Of a stretch of 64,000 nt of DNA, positions 48,154 through 60,179 are shown piece after piece. This DNA comes from Tolypeutes matacus (Eukaryota > Chordata > Mammalia > Cingulata > Chlamyphoridae). The translations under genes were made by a program, and so were the position numbers. The stretch is from assembly GCA_026826555.1 (NCBI GenBank), contig JAKSZT010053928.1:45247089-45311088 (forward strand). The letters are read 5' to 3'. Below the pieces are notes generated by a model. It did not search any database and was not told the DNA's origin. It saw nothing but the letters and a program-made list of their open reading frames with translations. Positions within the stretch are counted from its first letter, which is position 1. Each line of letters begins with the position of its first letter.

Positions 48154-48613
48154 TGTGGTAGGAAAAATAATGCCCCCCAAAGACGTCCACACCCTATGCC
48201 CCAGAACCTGTGAATCTACTATGTTACATCGCAAGGGAAAGTTAAGTCTGCACCTGGAATGGAGGTTGCTAATCAACTGACCTTCAAATAGATTAGCCTG
48301 GATTCTCCAGCTGACCTCAATGTAATCAAGAGGGTCCTTAAATGTGGAAGAGGGAGGCAGAACAGTCAGCATCAGAGCAATGCAGCATGGGAAAGACTCT
48401 ACCAGCTGTTGCTGGCTTTGATGGTAGGAGGTGGCCAGGATCCAAGGAATGTAGGCAACCTCTAGAAGATAGGAAAGCCAGGAAAATGGATTCTCCCCAG
48501 AACCTCCAGAACGAATATAACTTCTGACCTCTGGAATGGTAAGAGAATAAATTAGTGTTGTTTTAAGCCACTTAAGTGTGGTAATTTGGTGTAGCTGCAA
48601 TAGGAAATGAACA
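48154..48613 (+). mobile_element. MaLR-type (MLT1-like) solo LTR
   Basis: It runs from TGTGGTAGGAAAAATAATG to AGGAAATGAACA, with ATTAG immediately before (48,149-48,153) and ATTAG two bases after the end (48,616-48,620), a plausible 5-bp duplication. The MaLR 3' block GTTGTTTTAAGCCACTTAAG and the AATAAA signal are kept. The reverse frame of 161 codons across it is chance. Confidence 0.75.
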
Positions 48614-48620
48614 GAATTAG

Positions 48621-49929
48621 AATGTTAGATCTTGCCTGCCTACAAAGTCTTCTTGGTGGGGTCTGCTCCATCATCATTACCAACAAAGGAAGCTGGAATC
48701 CCACCCACTGGCTCTAAACTGGAGTATTAGGGAGGTCTGAGATGGGGTCTTTGATCTTTGACTCCCATTTTGGGGAGAGATGAAATGACCACTAATCATA
48801 AGATGGAGATGAGAGAGACATCTGCTTAGAGGTCAGGCAGTAAGAAGGAGGTTATAGGGAGAGATGGAGTGGCTGAAGGGTGCTGGCTGTGGCCTGCAGG
48901 TTGTCAGGGTCTGGAATGGTGGAATTTCCCAGGGGAGTCTGCAGCAGGTGGATCTTCAGGTGGCTAAAGCATCCTAGAGAGGGGGGCCTTGGAGAGCTTT
49001 GGCTGACATCTTAGCAAGAACGACCTTGGCCAGATGATTCTCTAACATAGGGAGTCTCTCCTGAAACTCCGAATATCTTGCAAATTACAAAACTAAACCT
49101 TGTGGACTCATCGAAAAGGGGTAATGACCACCAAATGGTTTGAAAAATACAACTTCTTAAAAAATTCAGCAGAAACTCATTACTAATTCATTCCTAGAAT
49201 CAGTTTTTAATATCTCTGCTTAGCATTGGGCTTTGCAAGCTGTTTTTCTTTTTCCCCAAAGGAAAGGCAACACACATTGAGTCCAAGCCTCCCTCTACTC
49301 CTTGACCCTCTGCACTGACTCCATCTCTTTTCCCTAGGAAAATAGTGGGGAGTGTGGGCAGGAGAGGGAGGCTCAGCCCTGGATGAAACCCAGAAAAGCA
49401 TTTCTGTCCCATCTTGCTCAGTGGCGGCGACCCTTGCTTACTGACCTGGAAGACTAACCCTTAAAAGGGGTGTGGCCTGAGATGGAATAGGTTGGGTGGG
49501 TTTGAGAGGATGGGGCATGTCACAGCTGCAGCAATTCTATGGGACACACTTTGCCCTTTTGCTGGAATCAAACCCTTAGGTTTGGATCTTCTGGAAGAAG
49601 AGATCATGTCTGTTCACTCTTTTCACCCCACCCCCAACCCCATCTCAAGTGCCAAGTAGAGTAGCTGGCCTCATCATTCTGTGAAACCCTTGATGAATTG
49701 CATGGCCTTGAAAGTGCAGCCAAGTTCCTCTCCCTCCAAGCAGCTGGGACTGAAGGTGGCTCTTTCAGCAGACTCCAGACCTCTCAAGTCCCAGGAATTT
49801 AAGTGAGACCATGTAGCATTAATGTAGGATGGAACGATGCCATGAAATGAATGATTCCAATTTGAATGCTATTGAATGGTTATTGGTCTTTGGTATATAA
49901 TCCACCTTCTCAGTGAAGCATACTTGTGA
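48621..49929. other. Unassigned sequence
   Basis: No gene or named repeat is recognised. Confidence 0.5.
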
Positions 49930-50345
49930 TAACTAACTCATCTCCTGCCCCAATCTTCCATCTCCAGCTTATCTTCCTCCTCCTGTCTCCTCCTTGCAGA
50001 TATACCCATGGCAGCCCCAGTGAATTACTCAGTCCTCATAGCACAAATGATTCTTCAGTGGTTCTTTTTGCCACTTGGCCTACCCTGCTTGCACCGCCAT
50101 TCTCACCTATCTGACAAATTCCTATTAAGTTTCCAAAGACTCTTCATGAGTCATCCCCATCAACCTTTCCTGAAGCTCCAGGCTGGGTTAGGTGCCTTTT
50201 CCCCATGCACCCCTAGTGGCCTTTACCTGTTCCAAGCCTAGTTAGTTCTCCCCACTTTCAGGGTCTGTGCCATTTATCTTCATACCACCAGGGCCTAGCG
50301 AAATGCCTGGCATGTAGCAACTTCTCAAAATGGCTATTGAATGAA
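49930..50345 (+). repeat. L2 LINE 3' fragment
   Basis: GTCTGTGCCATTTATCTTCA, CCACCAGGGCCTAGCGAAAT, GCCTGGCATGTAGCAACTTC and TGAATGAATGACC form a clear L2 3' end. Confidence 0.75.
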
Positions 50346-50349
50346 TGAC

Positions 50350-50570
50350 CCATAAGAATAGCTACCATTTACTGAGCCTATTTTACTTCACGCAATGCTC
50401 TGTGCTAAGCTCTATCTCATTTAATCACCCCAACAGTCTAACAGAATAGATTGTTTTCTTCCATTTTCCATCCAGGAACTGGAGCCTAGGAAAAAATAAT
50501 CTGCCCAAGGTTATCCAGCAAGGTAGTGAAGGAACCAAAATTCAATCCAGAGTTTTTATCAAATTCTCAG
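50350..50570 (-). repeat. MIR SINE, reverse orientation
   Basis: TACCATTTACTGAGCCTATT, GCTCTGTGCTAAGCTCTATC and CTGCCCAAGGTTATCCAGCA follow reverse MIR order. Confidence 0.8.
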
Positions 50571-50689
50571 TGGGATCTTCCAAGGTTCCTAAAAGTGTTA
50601 TAAACTACTTAGTGTAGAAAGGTTAGGGTGATCAATTGCATTATTCTTCCCGCTTGTCCTTCAATCCCCATCCTTTATGATGTGATTTT

Positions 50690-51090
50690 GCAGTTCCTAC
50701 CACCAGAGGTGGAGGTAGTTTCTCAGACTCGTTGATAACTGATTCTGGCCATGTGATTTGCTTTGGCCAAAGGAATATTAGTGGATGTGAAGTGAGCAAA
50801 GGCTTTAAAAGTGTCAGTGGGGTTGACCTTGTTCTTTGGTGCTCCTGCTTTTCTCCATGAAAAGAACATGTCTCAGGAAGCTGCTGATTCACAAATGAGA
50901 CACAAGTGGAATAGACCTAGTCCCAACCCAGAGCTTATGCCAAACTAGCTTAGTTCAACTTAGTTTAGTTGAATCCCAGCCAACCTGCAAATGCTTGAAC
51001 AAGAAATAAATACTTTTTGTTATGCCACTGAATTTTGGGATTGTTACTTACACAGCGTATTTTTGGCAAAAGCTGACAAACACAGTTAGA
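50690..51090 (+). repeat. Ancient mammalian dispersed repeat, unnamed
   Basis: CATGTGATTTGCTTTGGCCA, then AAGAAATAAATACTTTTTGT and GCCACTGAATTTTGGGATTG match a common old element seen also at about 28,570. Confidence 0.5.
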
Positions 51091-52265
51091 ATGTAACTTT
51101 AGATTTTTATAATAATACCAAGAACATTATCTCCCCTGCTGTGAAGACTAATAAAGGCCTCCAACTTTTAGTTATATAGAAGGAAGAATTTGTTGGTGGT
51201 ACTGTGTGGTCCTGGATCAATTAATTGGGTAACACTGGAAAATCATTTTCCTTTGTAGCTGGATGAAGAATCATCTTTCTGAAATAGTTTCTTGCAGAGA
51301 CTTAGATGTGGTAAGAGAATAAGCTAGACAATCTTTAAAAAAATCCCTTATAGCCTTATAGATTTTGCTGATCTGTGATGGTTTAAAAGTTTGAAGTCCA
51401 CAAATCCTTCATATTATTATATTTTTAAAAATTGGCAACATTTTGACCAGCTGACACCGTTATCACTCCATTGTTAAGGTAGAAGTAAACATTAGAGGCC
51501 AAAGGAAATAAAGGGTTTCAATTCAGAGACTTAGAACATGATAGCATTTGGTAAATTCACTTCACTCACACCCACCTCCATCAAATTCAATGTTAGAGTT
51601 GCTGCTGAATCCTCGGTTTGAAAAACCCTTCCCTGGGCTTTCTAGGGAAGGGTGTCAAGCTCAGAGGCTGATGGTTCATGCCAGGTTCCTCTTTCTGGAG
51701 CTTGATCTTGGCCTCTCTCTGGAGCTGTGTCAGCCTCTTCCTCAAACACTAGGAAGGAGAAAGAATGTTTGCGGTCAACCGTGGCAGGCTACGGAAGCAT
51801 CCATTGTAAAGTAATTGCCTCACCACCAGTAATTCTATTCATGATAATATTCACGTTGATGAACTCATCTGGTGTAGAGATGAAGATCCTCAGTGCTTCG
51901 GGAGTCTCTCTTTTTCTACTGCAATTTTTATTTAATTAATTGGATTGATTCTCCTTTCTCCAAGTGTAGCCAGTGAGAGAATTAAAGAGAATTGTTAAGA
52001 TTTATAGCAACACAGTTTGACCTACTTTGGAGCAAGCACATTCTGGGGAGGAAAAGAGTCCAGATTTCAACTATCTGTTTTCTTTGTGTCTAAATCCTCT
52101 ATTCTTTTAGTTAAGAAGAGTCAAAGACAGACATTGTTTCCTTGAGACTTAGAGAATTTCATTTTCTGTGGCGGATGGCTGACTAATAAGCTTGATTCCC
52201 AGGCGGGTGAATAAAGGAAGATCCTTTGTAGTTTGGTCAAGAAAATAGTGCTAATTTCAGATTCA

Positions 52266-52296
<31 letters not shown>

Positions 52297-52589
52297 AAAG
52301 CTTGGGGTAAAAATCTTAGCACTTGCTAACAGAGACCAAATTGGAAAGATAGATGTTTAACTTGTTCCAAGAATCTTAAAAACAGAAAGGGAAGGTAGAA
52401 CTTCATGTGAATATTACTTGACAGTGTTGCTTGAAGTCTTAAAGAGCATTTTCTTAAAAACTAGCTGTTCAAAAAACATTCCGACCTCCTTGAGGGGAAA
52501 AATATTGTTTCAGATACAGGCAATTAGTCAAATGTTTGAGAAGAACTTTAACAACTAGGACATTTTTTTTTTAATGACCAAAAAGGCAA
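51091..52589. other. Unassigned sequence with an A28 tract
   Basis: No gene is seen. A pure A tract of about 28 bp spans 52,267-52,294. It could be a retroposon tail, but no body is recognised before it. Confidence 0.5.
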
Positions 52590-52722
52590 AGACTGGGAGG
52601 GGAAGAAGTGGGGTATATGGGAATCTCCTATATTTTCGATGTAACATTTATGTAATCTAAAGTTTTTTAAAAATAAAATAAAAAACAAAATTGAAATTAA
52701 AGTTAAAGAAAAAAAAAAAAGA
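52590..52722 (+). repeat. Truncated L1-type 3'-UTR, GGGAATC signature
   Basis: GGTATATGGGAATCTCCTAT followed by GATGTAACATTTATGTAATC and an A-rich tail is a 5'-truncated copy of the family also seen at 17.3, 19.2 and 59.0 kb. Confidence 0.75.
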
Positions 52723-52946
52723 CAAATATCCTGATTTAAGAATCCCTTTTCAATCAATACGTATCTGATACATGACCCCACTCTCCAAGCTCAGGGCTCT
52801 CTGGGTATGGGAATGGAGAGGCTGTTTCCCATGGGACTTCTTTTCCCTATATCCCATTTTAGTCAGTGTTTCCCTCACGTGCATTTCCTCCTACCACATG
52901 TCCTGAGGTCAACCCACTCATCCCACTATTGCTCTATTTCCTTTTG

Positions 52947-53392
52947 TGACAGTTTGAAGCAGAATGGACCCCAGAGAATTACTCCCTTACATTTAATTCA
53001 TTCCTGTGGCTGTGGACCTATTGTAGGTGGGACCGTTTGTTTAGGTTAATTCAGTTAAGGCTTAGTCCAGGGTGGGTCTTAATCCTCGTACTGGAGTCCT
53101 TTATAAGAAGATGTAATTCAGAGAGAGGAGAGAGGGCCACAGAAGGAGGAAGCTAAAGGCAAGGAATCCCAGAGAAGGAGGAAGAACCTAGCAAATACCA
53201 CCATGTGCGGTTCGTGACAGAGGAGTCCAGGATCGCTGACAGCTGATCAGGGAGAAAGCATGGCCTGATGATGCCTTGATTTGGACATCTTTCTCAGCCT
53301 TGGAATTGTAAGCTTGTAAGCGAATAAATCCCCATTGTAAAAGCCAACCCATTTCTGGTGTATTGCTTTTGGCAGTCTAGCAGACTAGGACA
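52947..53392 (+). repeat. MaLR-like solo LTR
   Basis: It runs from TGTGACAGTTTGAAG to GCAGACTAGGACA, with AAGCGAATAAATCCCCATTG and AAAGCCAACCCATTTCTGGT in the 3' block. The flanking 5-mers do not match, so the exact ends are tentative. Confidence 0.65.
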
Positions 53393-53574
53393 CCGTTCTA
53401 CTTCTTCAGGATGACACCATACAAATTTAATTACAACAAAACCATACAGGGTGGTGTGTGCCTTGAATCTACCCCTATTTGGGGAGTAGCTAATTATCCC
53501 GGGTGACAGAGCACTGGAGGCCTTAGGAGATCTGTGCAAGAAAGTTCACCCCTGCACTGCTGTAATCATGAAAA

Positions 53575-54000
53575 CTGTCCACAATATCCACAAACATAAG
53601 ATAGTTAAATATTGTATAAAATATCCATAGTATAGAATGCTGTGGATGCTAAAATATTGGTGAATTTTTAAAAAATGTTGCATGAAAAAAAAACTTGCCA
53701 AAGGGTCATAAATATGATAGCATGTATATAAAGTTTAAAATATGCAAAAATACTGTCAGATGTATATGGATGTAGTAAATATATAAAAGCCTTCTTGGGC
53801 TTGATGAACAACAAATTCAGGGCAGTGGTCACCATTTGGGGTGAAGTGGGAAGGGAGAACAGGAAATGAGATGGGAAACAGTGGGGCTTCATTTATATTT
53901 TTATTTCTGAAGCTGGGTGGTGGTCATATAGTATTTGTTTTAATTCACTGTGCTTTTTTGCAAACCTGAAAAACATTATGATTTAAAAAAATGAGAAAGA
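53575..54000 (+). repeat. Old L1M 3'-end
   Basis: ATCCATAGTATAGAATGCTG, GGCAGTGGTCACCATTTGGG and TGCAAACCTGAAAAACATTA follow old L1 3'-UTR order. About 90 bp (53,838-53,930) recurs at 54,571-54,660. Confidence 0.6.
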
Positions 54001-55187
54001 GAGCAAGCATCAAGGGGCAGGGCTGGAGTTCTCTCCCCAGCATTGCCCCTAAAAAACTCTCTCGCCCCCTGCTCTCTGGGCCTTTGTCTCCTCTCCTGTG
54101 AGATGGAAGAGTTAGCCCGCACAGCCTAGGATTTTAGGCACCACCTGCAGGAAAGAGACAAACACACCCATCTGTTTGCCAACTGTCTTCTAAGGCTGTA
54201 GATGGACAACAGGGCGAGGAAAAGAGTGAAAAACTACATGGAATAATTATGACCCCCAAACAACGAGTGGGTCTGATTTTCTAAATTTCACTGATCCACT
54301 ATTTCAGCACCTGCTGAAACCACCTCATCTGGATGGGACTCTTCTATTCTCTCAAATTCTTCTTGGTAACCCATACCAGTATCTAGCAATTGCTACTGAT
54401 GTATGCAGAACATGAGGAAATTAAGCTGCTATCACCCTGTTCCCTCTTACCCCTTCGTATTTTAATACTAATAAATTCATGAACTTAAATAGGTGAATAT
54501 CACACCTTAAAAATGCCACTAAAATAACCTTTTTCTTTTTTTAAATAAGAAAATGGGCCAAGACCCACTTGGAGGTGAAGTGGCGGGGAGGACAGGAAAT
54601 GAGAGGGGGAGCATGGGAGACTTCATTATTTTATTTCTGAAGCTGGGTGGTAGGCACATGGTACAGCTTTCCTTTTTCCATGGCCTTCACCCCTAATGTT
54701 TCGAAGGAGACTTGGGCAGGCGCTGAGTTCATTAGGTGGATGGAGAACAAATCCTCCCTGACAGTCATTCATATACCAAGCCAGGTTTTCAAAAGCTTAG
54801 TCTCACAGAGGCTTTCAAAGCTCCATTTTCCACATTGCCAGGGAACAAACACATTGCTAGAGGGGATTCTGATGCTTCCAGAGAGTTATGAAGAGTGGAA
54901 TGGAGTTGGTTATGATCACCAGCATAAAGTGTAAGGGAGGCTAAGGTGCCCAGTACATTTCCTCAGCCAGCTCAGCGGTCCAAAGATGATGTGAGATGCC
55001 CCCTTAAACCACACAAGCGTCTCCCAAAGCTGAAATCTAGGGAGAGCACACAGCCTGCCTTTTCTCGTGGAGCCAGGCTACCTGGTATGGTCCCCTAGAG
55101 CTGTTTCCATGCTTAGCTCATGGTTGGTTACCATACAGCAAAGGCCAAGGTTTTCCCACTACCATAATGGGATCAGGGTCATGCAGG
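54001..55187. other. Unassigned sequence with a second L1M scrap
   Basis: The 54,571-54,660 segment repeats the L1M stretch ending CTGAAGCTGGGTGGT. The rest holds no recognised gene. Confidence 0.5.
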
Positions 55188-55192
55188 GGAGC

Positions 55193-55668
55193 TGTTTTAG
55201 TTTTCTTGGCTGCCTCAAGCAAACACCAGTGCAATGGGTTGGCTTAAACAATTGGAATTTAATGGCTCATGGTTTTGAGGCCAGGAACAAGTTCAAATCA
55301 AGGCGTTATCAAGGTACTGCTTTCTCCCCAAAGACTGTGGCATTCTGGGGCTGGCTGTTGGTATCCTTGGTCCTGGGCTCCTTTGTCATATGGGAAAGTA
55401 CATGGGAGTCTTTCCTGGCTTCTCTCTTCTCTTCCCGGTTCTGTTGAATTTCAGCTTCTTGCTTCCGGTGTTTTTTTTCTGTCTGAATTTTATTTGCTTA
55501 TAAAGGACTCCAGTTAGAGGGTTAAGACCCATTCTGGTTGGGTTGGGCCATACTTTAACTGAAGTAACCTCACCAAAAGGTCCAACTTACAATGGGCTCA
55601 TACCCACAGGAATGGATTAAGTTTAAGAACATGTTTTTCTGGGGTACATACAGCTCCAAACCACCACA
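55193..55668 (-). mobile_element. Solo LTR (MaLR-like), reverse orientation
   Basis: A 476-bp element from TGTTTTAG to ACCACCACA, homologous to 2,349-2,805. The flanking 5-mers GGAGC and AGAGG do not match well, so any duplication has decayed. Confidence 0.75.
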
Positions 55669-58169
55669 AGAGGCTTCCTCCATTTTTGTCTAAAGATCTG
55701 CCTCTTCCCAAATGACTGACATTCAGAATAATCATTTCTTTCAAGGATTATTAACAGTAGTGTAATCTTATCTCCAGCCTCAATGGGACAAATATATCAG
55801 AGTACATTAGATAGGCATGTTCAGTACAAAAGATACACACCTGCAGTGGCAGGAAAGGGGAGGGAAGAGGGAACAGGGGTATGTTTTTATAGTATCTTGG
55901 GCACCCAGGGTTGACTTGTTATCAGACAGAGTCATGTAAGGAGGTTCCTTGGTTGACAACTCATGGTGTTTGCTCAGTGTTATCTCTCATAATGTTACTC
56001 TAGAAAAGGGAAATAACTCTTTAGGTGGCAGAGGCTGATCTTGCTTTAGAACAGTGGGCAAAGTGGCTGTGGGATGAGCCTGGAATTAGGATTGGACCCT
56101 GCCAGATGCCCATCACTGAATTAGCTTCATTACCAATTTGTGACTGTAGCTGGGCTATGGAGATGATTTACCAGCCTCCTGTTAGAATTGTAGCAGGCCT
56201 CAAATGGCAACATCACCCAGCACTAACCCAGTGCTAGAGCACATAGTAGGCCTCCAGAAAATAGCCGTTGAATACATGCATGAGAGAAATGGCCAACTAT
56301 GATTTCAAGCACAGCAGTGCTTTCATCGTCATCAATTACAACAATAACGGAAGCTCATATTTATTGAGCATTTACTATGTGTCTAAAACTTTAGAAAACA
56401 CTTTCGAAAGGGAAAACTGTTCATGAAGTAAAAGACCCATGGAGGTTGCCCAGTGTTCTGTCAGAGGGCTTGCGCAGGAATAGGTAGGAGGAAGGTGAAG
56501 GCCCCAGAGCGGGGGCTTGGCCCCTGCCTCAATGAAAACAGCAGCATTTTTAGTTCTCTTTTATATTGCTGGTGCCCAGAAAGCCATTTGAAAGAGGGCT
56601 CCTCTACTAAAATTTGAATACCACTGCTTCACTTAACACTCTTGCTGAGAAAATTGAGGACATAGGCAGGGACATAGCAAATGTCACATTCCTAGTAAGT
56701 GGCAGAGCTGAGGCTAGAAACCAGGGCTCCAAAACAGTGCTCTTTAGGAAGCTGTTATGGTTTTCCAGGAGGGAAAAGTTGGTGGTCTGATCAAGCAATG
56801 GCAGAGGCACCTGAAAACTATTTATAGGCAATCCATATACCTCTCATAGCTATGCATTTCAGGAATGAAAAATATTTTCTAGCACCCTTTAAGATTTCAG
56901 GAAATCCTCTAGGGTTGATTGGATATAAAGATGACTGAAGACTTGGGCAAGGGCAAAGGCAAGTTTGTACTTGGGGAAAGCAGGAAATCAAATTGGAGGG
57001 AGAGGTTGGGGCTGGGCTGTAAAAACTGGCAGGGGAGACCGAACATTCTCCTGTAAACATCACAGATCCCTGGGGATGCAATGCAAGCTTCAAGTTGAAA
57101 GAAGGAGGCAGCCAAGACAGCAGAGCAGATGGTGGGGCAGGACAATCAGTGGCCATTCAGAAATTAATTATTTCTCTCTGCCACTTTTTCTTTGTGCCTT
57201 GTCTTTTCTCTCTACCCTCTGAATCTTTAAAGATATCTAAAACATTGTGGTTATGTTTGAATGCATAAGAAGAGTAGAATCAGGTGGAAAGAGCATGCAG
57301 ATCCATGGACATTATTATGCAAATGGCCTAGCAGTCATCCAGACCGGGTTTCCAGAGAGAGCACGCAACCATTCTCCTGGCTATTTAAGCATATTGTGAG
57401 TTTAAGAATAAATCCAGGTGAATTATATGCTTGGGTGGATGGGGGGCCTGGGCAGGGTCTTCTGGACACAATTTCTCTATTAGAAGCCCCTCATAGGGCA
57501 TTTAATTTTAAATAGATGACATAATAAAGTGGAGAATTATGTTTCAATGAGAGGAAAGGAAGATGGATAAAATGTCTCCAAATTATTCTCTCTCTCTCCT
57601 TCATACCACACACTTCTTCATGCAGAAGCTTCTCTAGTTCTGACAACTGCCATCTATATCCCCAGTGTCCTCTCCTGCCAGATTTGTTTTACTCTTACTG
57701 TTGAGGGGAAATTAAGCTGCATATGTAAGTCTCCAGCTTGCTCTGAAAATGTAGAACTCCTGTGATGATTCCAAACCCTTGAATTGCTCAGAGCAAAGAT
57801 ATGCATCATCTTCACCTTGAAAAGGAGCTTGGGAGCCTTCTTACCAACAAGACAAGCTGCAGCAACTTGATGGCACAAATAGTCATGGGGCAACTGTAGA
57901 AACTAAATACTTGGGCAGTCTCCCTCGGTGATTTCTGGGAGCCCCCAGCGCTACCTCACCTGTGCTCAGGACCAAGTCTGCTCACGCTCTGCCTCTGAGG
58001 CTGGTGCCCTCCGTGAGAAGGCACTCTGCATGGCACAACATTCCGCCAAACCTCAGATGACAAGGCTGCAGCATGGTCTGTGGCGAGCCGTTGCATCTCA
58101 TGATCTAGGCCCTGAAGCATCACTGCTTGTATCCAGTCTCATAAAATCCTTATGAGTTTCAGCCTCTTA
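55669..58169. other. Unassigned sequence with MIR scraps
   Basis: Reverse MIR fragments are visible at about 56,330-56,420 (TATTTATTGAGCATTTACTA) and 56,600-56,760 (CCTAGTAAGTGGCAGAGCTG). No gene is recognised. Confidence 0.5.
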
Positions 58170-58500
58170 ACTCATCTCTCTACAGAGTTCAACCCGAGGC
58201 TGTCCAAAATATGTGTAAGGACGTGTGCAGCAAACACAGGAAATAAACTGATCACCCATCAAGAGAAGAAATTGGCTGAAAAAATCGTGGTATATTCATA
58301 CTGTGAAATGATATGCAGACATTAGAAGGAATGAGTTTGAACTATTTCAGATGACTTGGAGGGATTCGAGTTACAAATGAAATGTATATGCAATTCGAGC
58401 TCATTTTCAAGCAACAAAAATGCTTTATTATATGTGTATATGTAAAGGTATAGCTCAATATGGTCTTTATAGAATTCCGTAAGTAAAAAGAAACAAATGG
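58170..58500 (+). repeat. Old L1M 3'-end fragment
   Basis: TGGTATATTCATACTGTGAA and GAATGAGTTTGAACTATTTC are typical of the 3' end of old L1 elements. Confidence 0.6.
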
Positions 58501-58734
58501 AAGGACCCAATTTACGTTATTAAAAAGGCACCTTTCATGCACACCTGGCACATAGGTAGGCGGGAGGCTCCAGTCTCTGGAAGTATACCTAAAAACTCCA
58601 GCATCACATATAGGTTTGAATAGAAGGGACTGGTGAACCATGTGCAGGGAGGACTTATTTGAGTCTAATTCTGTCACTCTCAGGAGCACAGATTCTAGCA
58701 ATGCAAGAAATTATAACAATGAGGTGGAGCCAGT

Positions 58735-59216
58735 GGCCACTTGACACTTTTGGGATAGGGAGGGGATGAGCAGTTGAAATACAGGGGCTTCTTTGGAAGT
58801 TGGAGGTTATCCTGAGTACTGTTGTGGCAACGGATATAGGCCATTTTAAATCAGCACACACCACTCAGAACTGAGTGGGAGAGAGTGTGGTCTACAGTGT
58901 GAACTGTGCTATGGTTGGTGGCAAGACTCCAGGATGTGTAAGTTCATTGAGGGTGGTGGGCCACACTGTGGGAGATGTTTGTGTGGGATGTGGTGGGAGG
59001 TGTGGGAGGTGGGCAACATGGGAATCCCAGTGGGTTCTGTGTAATATTTTGGGTAATCTAAGCACCTCTTAAAATATATGTATATATATATATATAAATA
59101 ACATTTTTGTAAGCAAATACACATATATGCATATATATTTATATATCATTTTGCAAATGTTTGTATGTATTGTGAGAATTTTGATTTTTACCCATAATAA
59201 AAAAAAAAAAAAAAAA
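58735..59216 (+). repeat. L1-type 3'-UTR copy plus 105-bp module and A tail
   Basis: GAGTGGGAGAGAGTGTGGTC, then ACATGGGAATCCCAGTGGG, matches the 3'-UTR copy at 18,920-19,260. It continues through an (AT)n stretch into the 105-bp module (59,092-59,196) and a poly-A tail. Confidence 0.7.
59092..59196 (+). repeat. 105-bp AT-rich module, copy 2
   Basis: Nearly identical to 17,091-17,195, but here directly followed by poly-A. Confidence 0.9.
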
Positions 59217-59498
59217 GGCACCTTTCCTGCTCTGCCTCACCTCCTCTCAGTCCACCTTTTATGCCACCCTTTGCTGTAGCTGCTGGCTGCAGGCAGATAT
59301 AAGCTGATAGCAACCACCTCACCTGCACTGTTTGCTCTACCTTGGGGTTCCTGACTCCCCAGCATTTCTCCCAAGGAGTTCAAGGGATTAACTGTTGATG
59401 AGCAATGGGGCTTGGGAGGGAGCTGGTAGATTAATGCTTGCCTCTTCCTTCCCACAGGTGGGCAATTGAGGTCCTTTCTCCATGAATCTTCAGTGTCT

Positions 59499-59955
59499 GG
59501 CAGGCTGAAAAATGCCCCCCCCCCCAAAAAAAAAAAAAGATATGCTTTTCAAATATCCATGTCAAATCCCTGAAACCTATGAATGCGACCTTCAGGATCT
59601 TGTGATGAGGAGGAGATGATTCTGGATTATCTGGGTAGGCCCTGAATCCAATGACAAGTGCCCTTATAAGAAAAGAACAGAGGAATACTTGAGACAGACA
59701 GAAGAGGAGAAGACAAACATAGAAGGCAATGTGAAGATGTTGAATAGAGTGAGGTAGCCACAAGCGAAGGAATACCGACAGCCACCGGAAGCTGAAACAG
59801 TCAAGGAATGGATTTTCCCCTACAGAGCTGGGGGAGCATGGCCCTACTGACACTTTGATTTCAGACTTCTGACATCAGAACTGTGACAGAACAAATGTCT
59901 CTCATTTTAAGGCACCGATTTTGTGGTAATTTGTCATGGCAGCCCTGGGAAACAG
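59499..59955 (+). mobile_element. MaLR-type LTR nested in the left ERV-L LTR
   Basis: GGCAGGCTGAAAAATG starts it and GGCAGCCCTGGGAAACAGAG ends it, with GGATTATCTGGGTAGGCCCT and CCCTTATAAGAAAAGAACAG inside. The ERV-L LTR resumes afterwards in register with the right LTR. Confidence 0.7.
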
Positions 59956-60179
59956 AGTGTCTCCTGTGGGCTCATCCCCAAGTCGCACACAGTGATGGCA
60001 AACTCACTGATGGAAGGATTGGCTTCCCTTCCTTACCTATCTCTCTCTTCCCAGTCCCCATTCCAGTTTCCTGGTGTCATTTCCCAAAATAAATTCCCTA
60101 TATGCAAGCCCTGGTCTTCCCCCAGACTCTGCCTTCTGGGGGAAATCTAGACTAAGAGTGTTGGCTCCAAACATGACCC

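Noticed and set aside
48115..48600. 161-codon minus-strand frame
   Set aside because: It lies antisense across a MaLR-type LTR; similar chance frames occur in other LTRs here.
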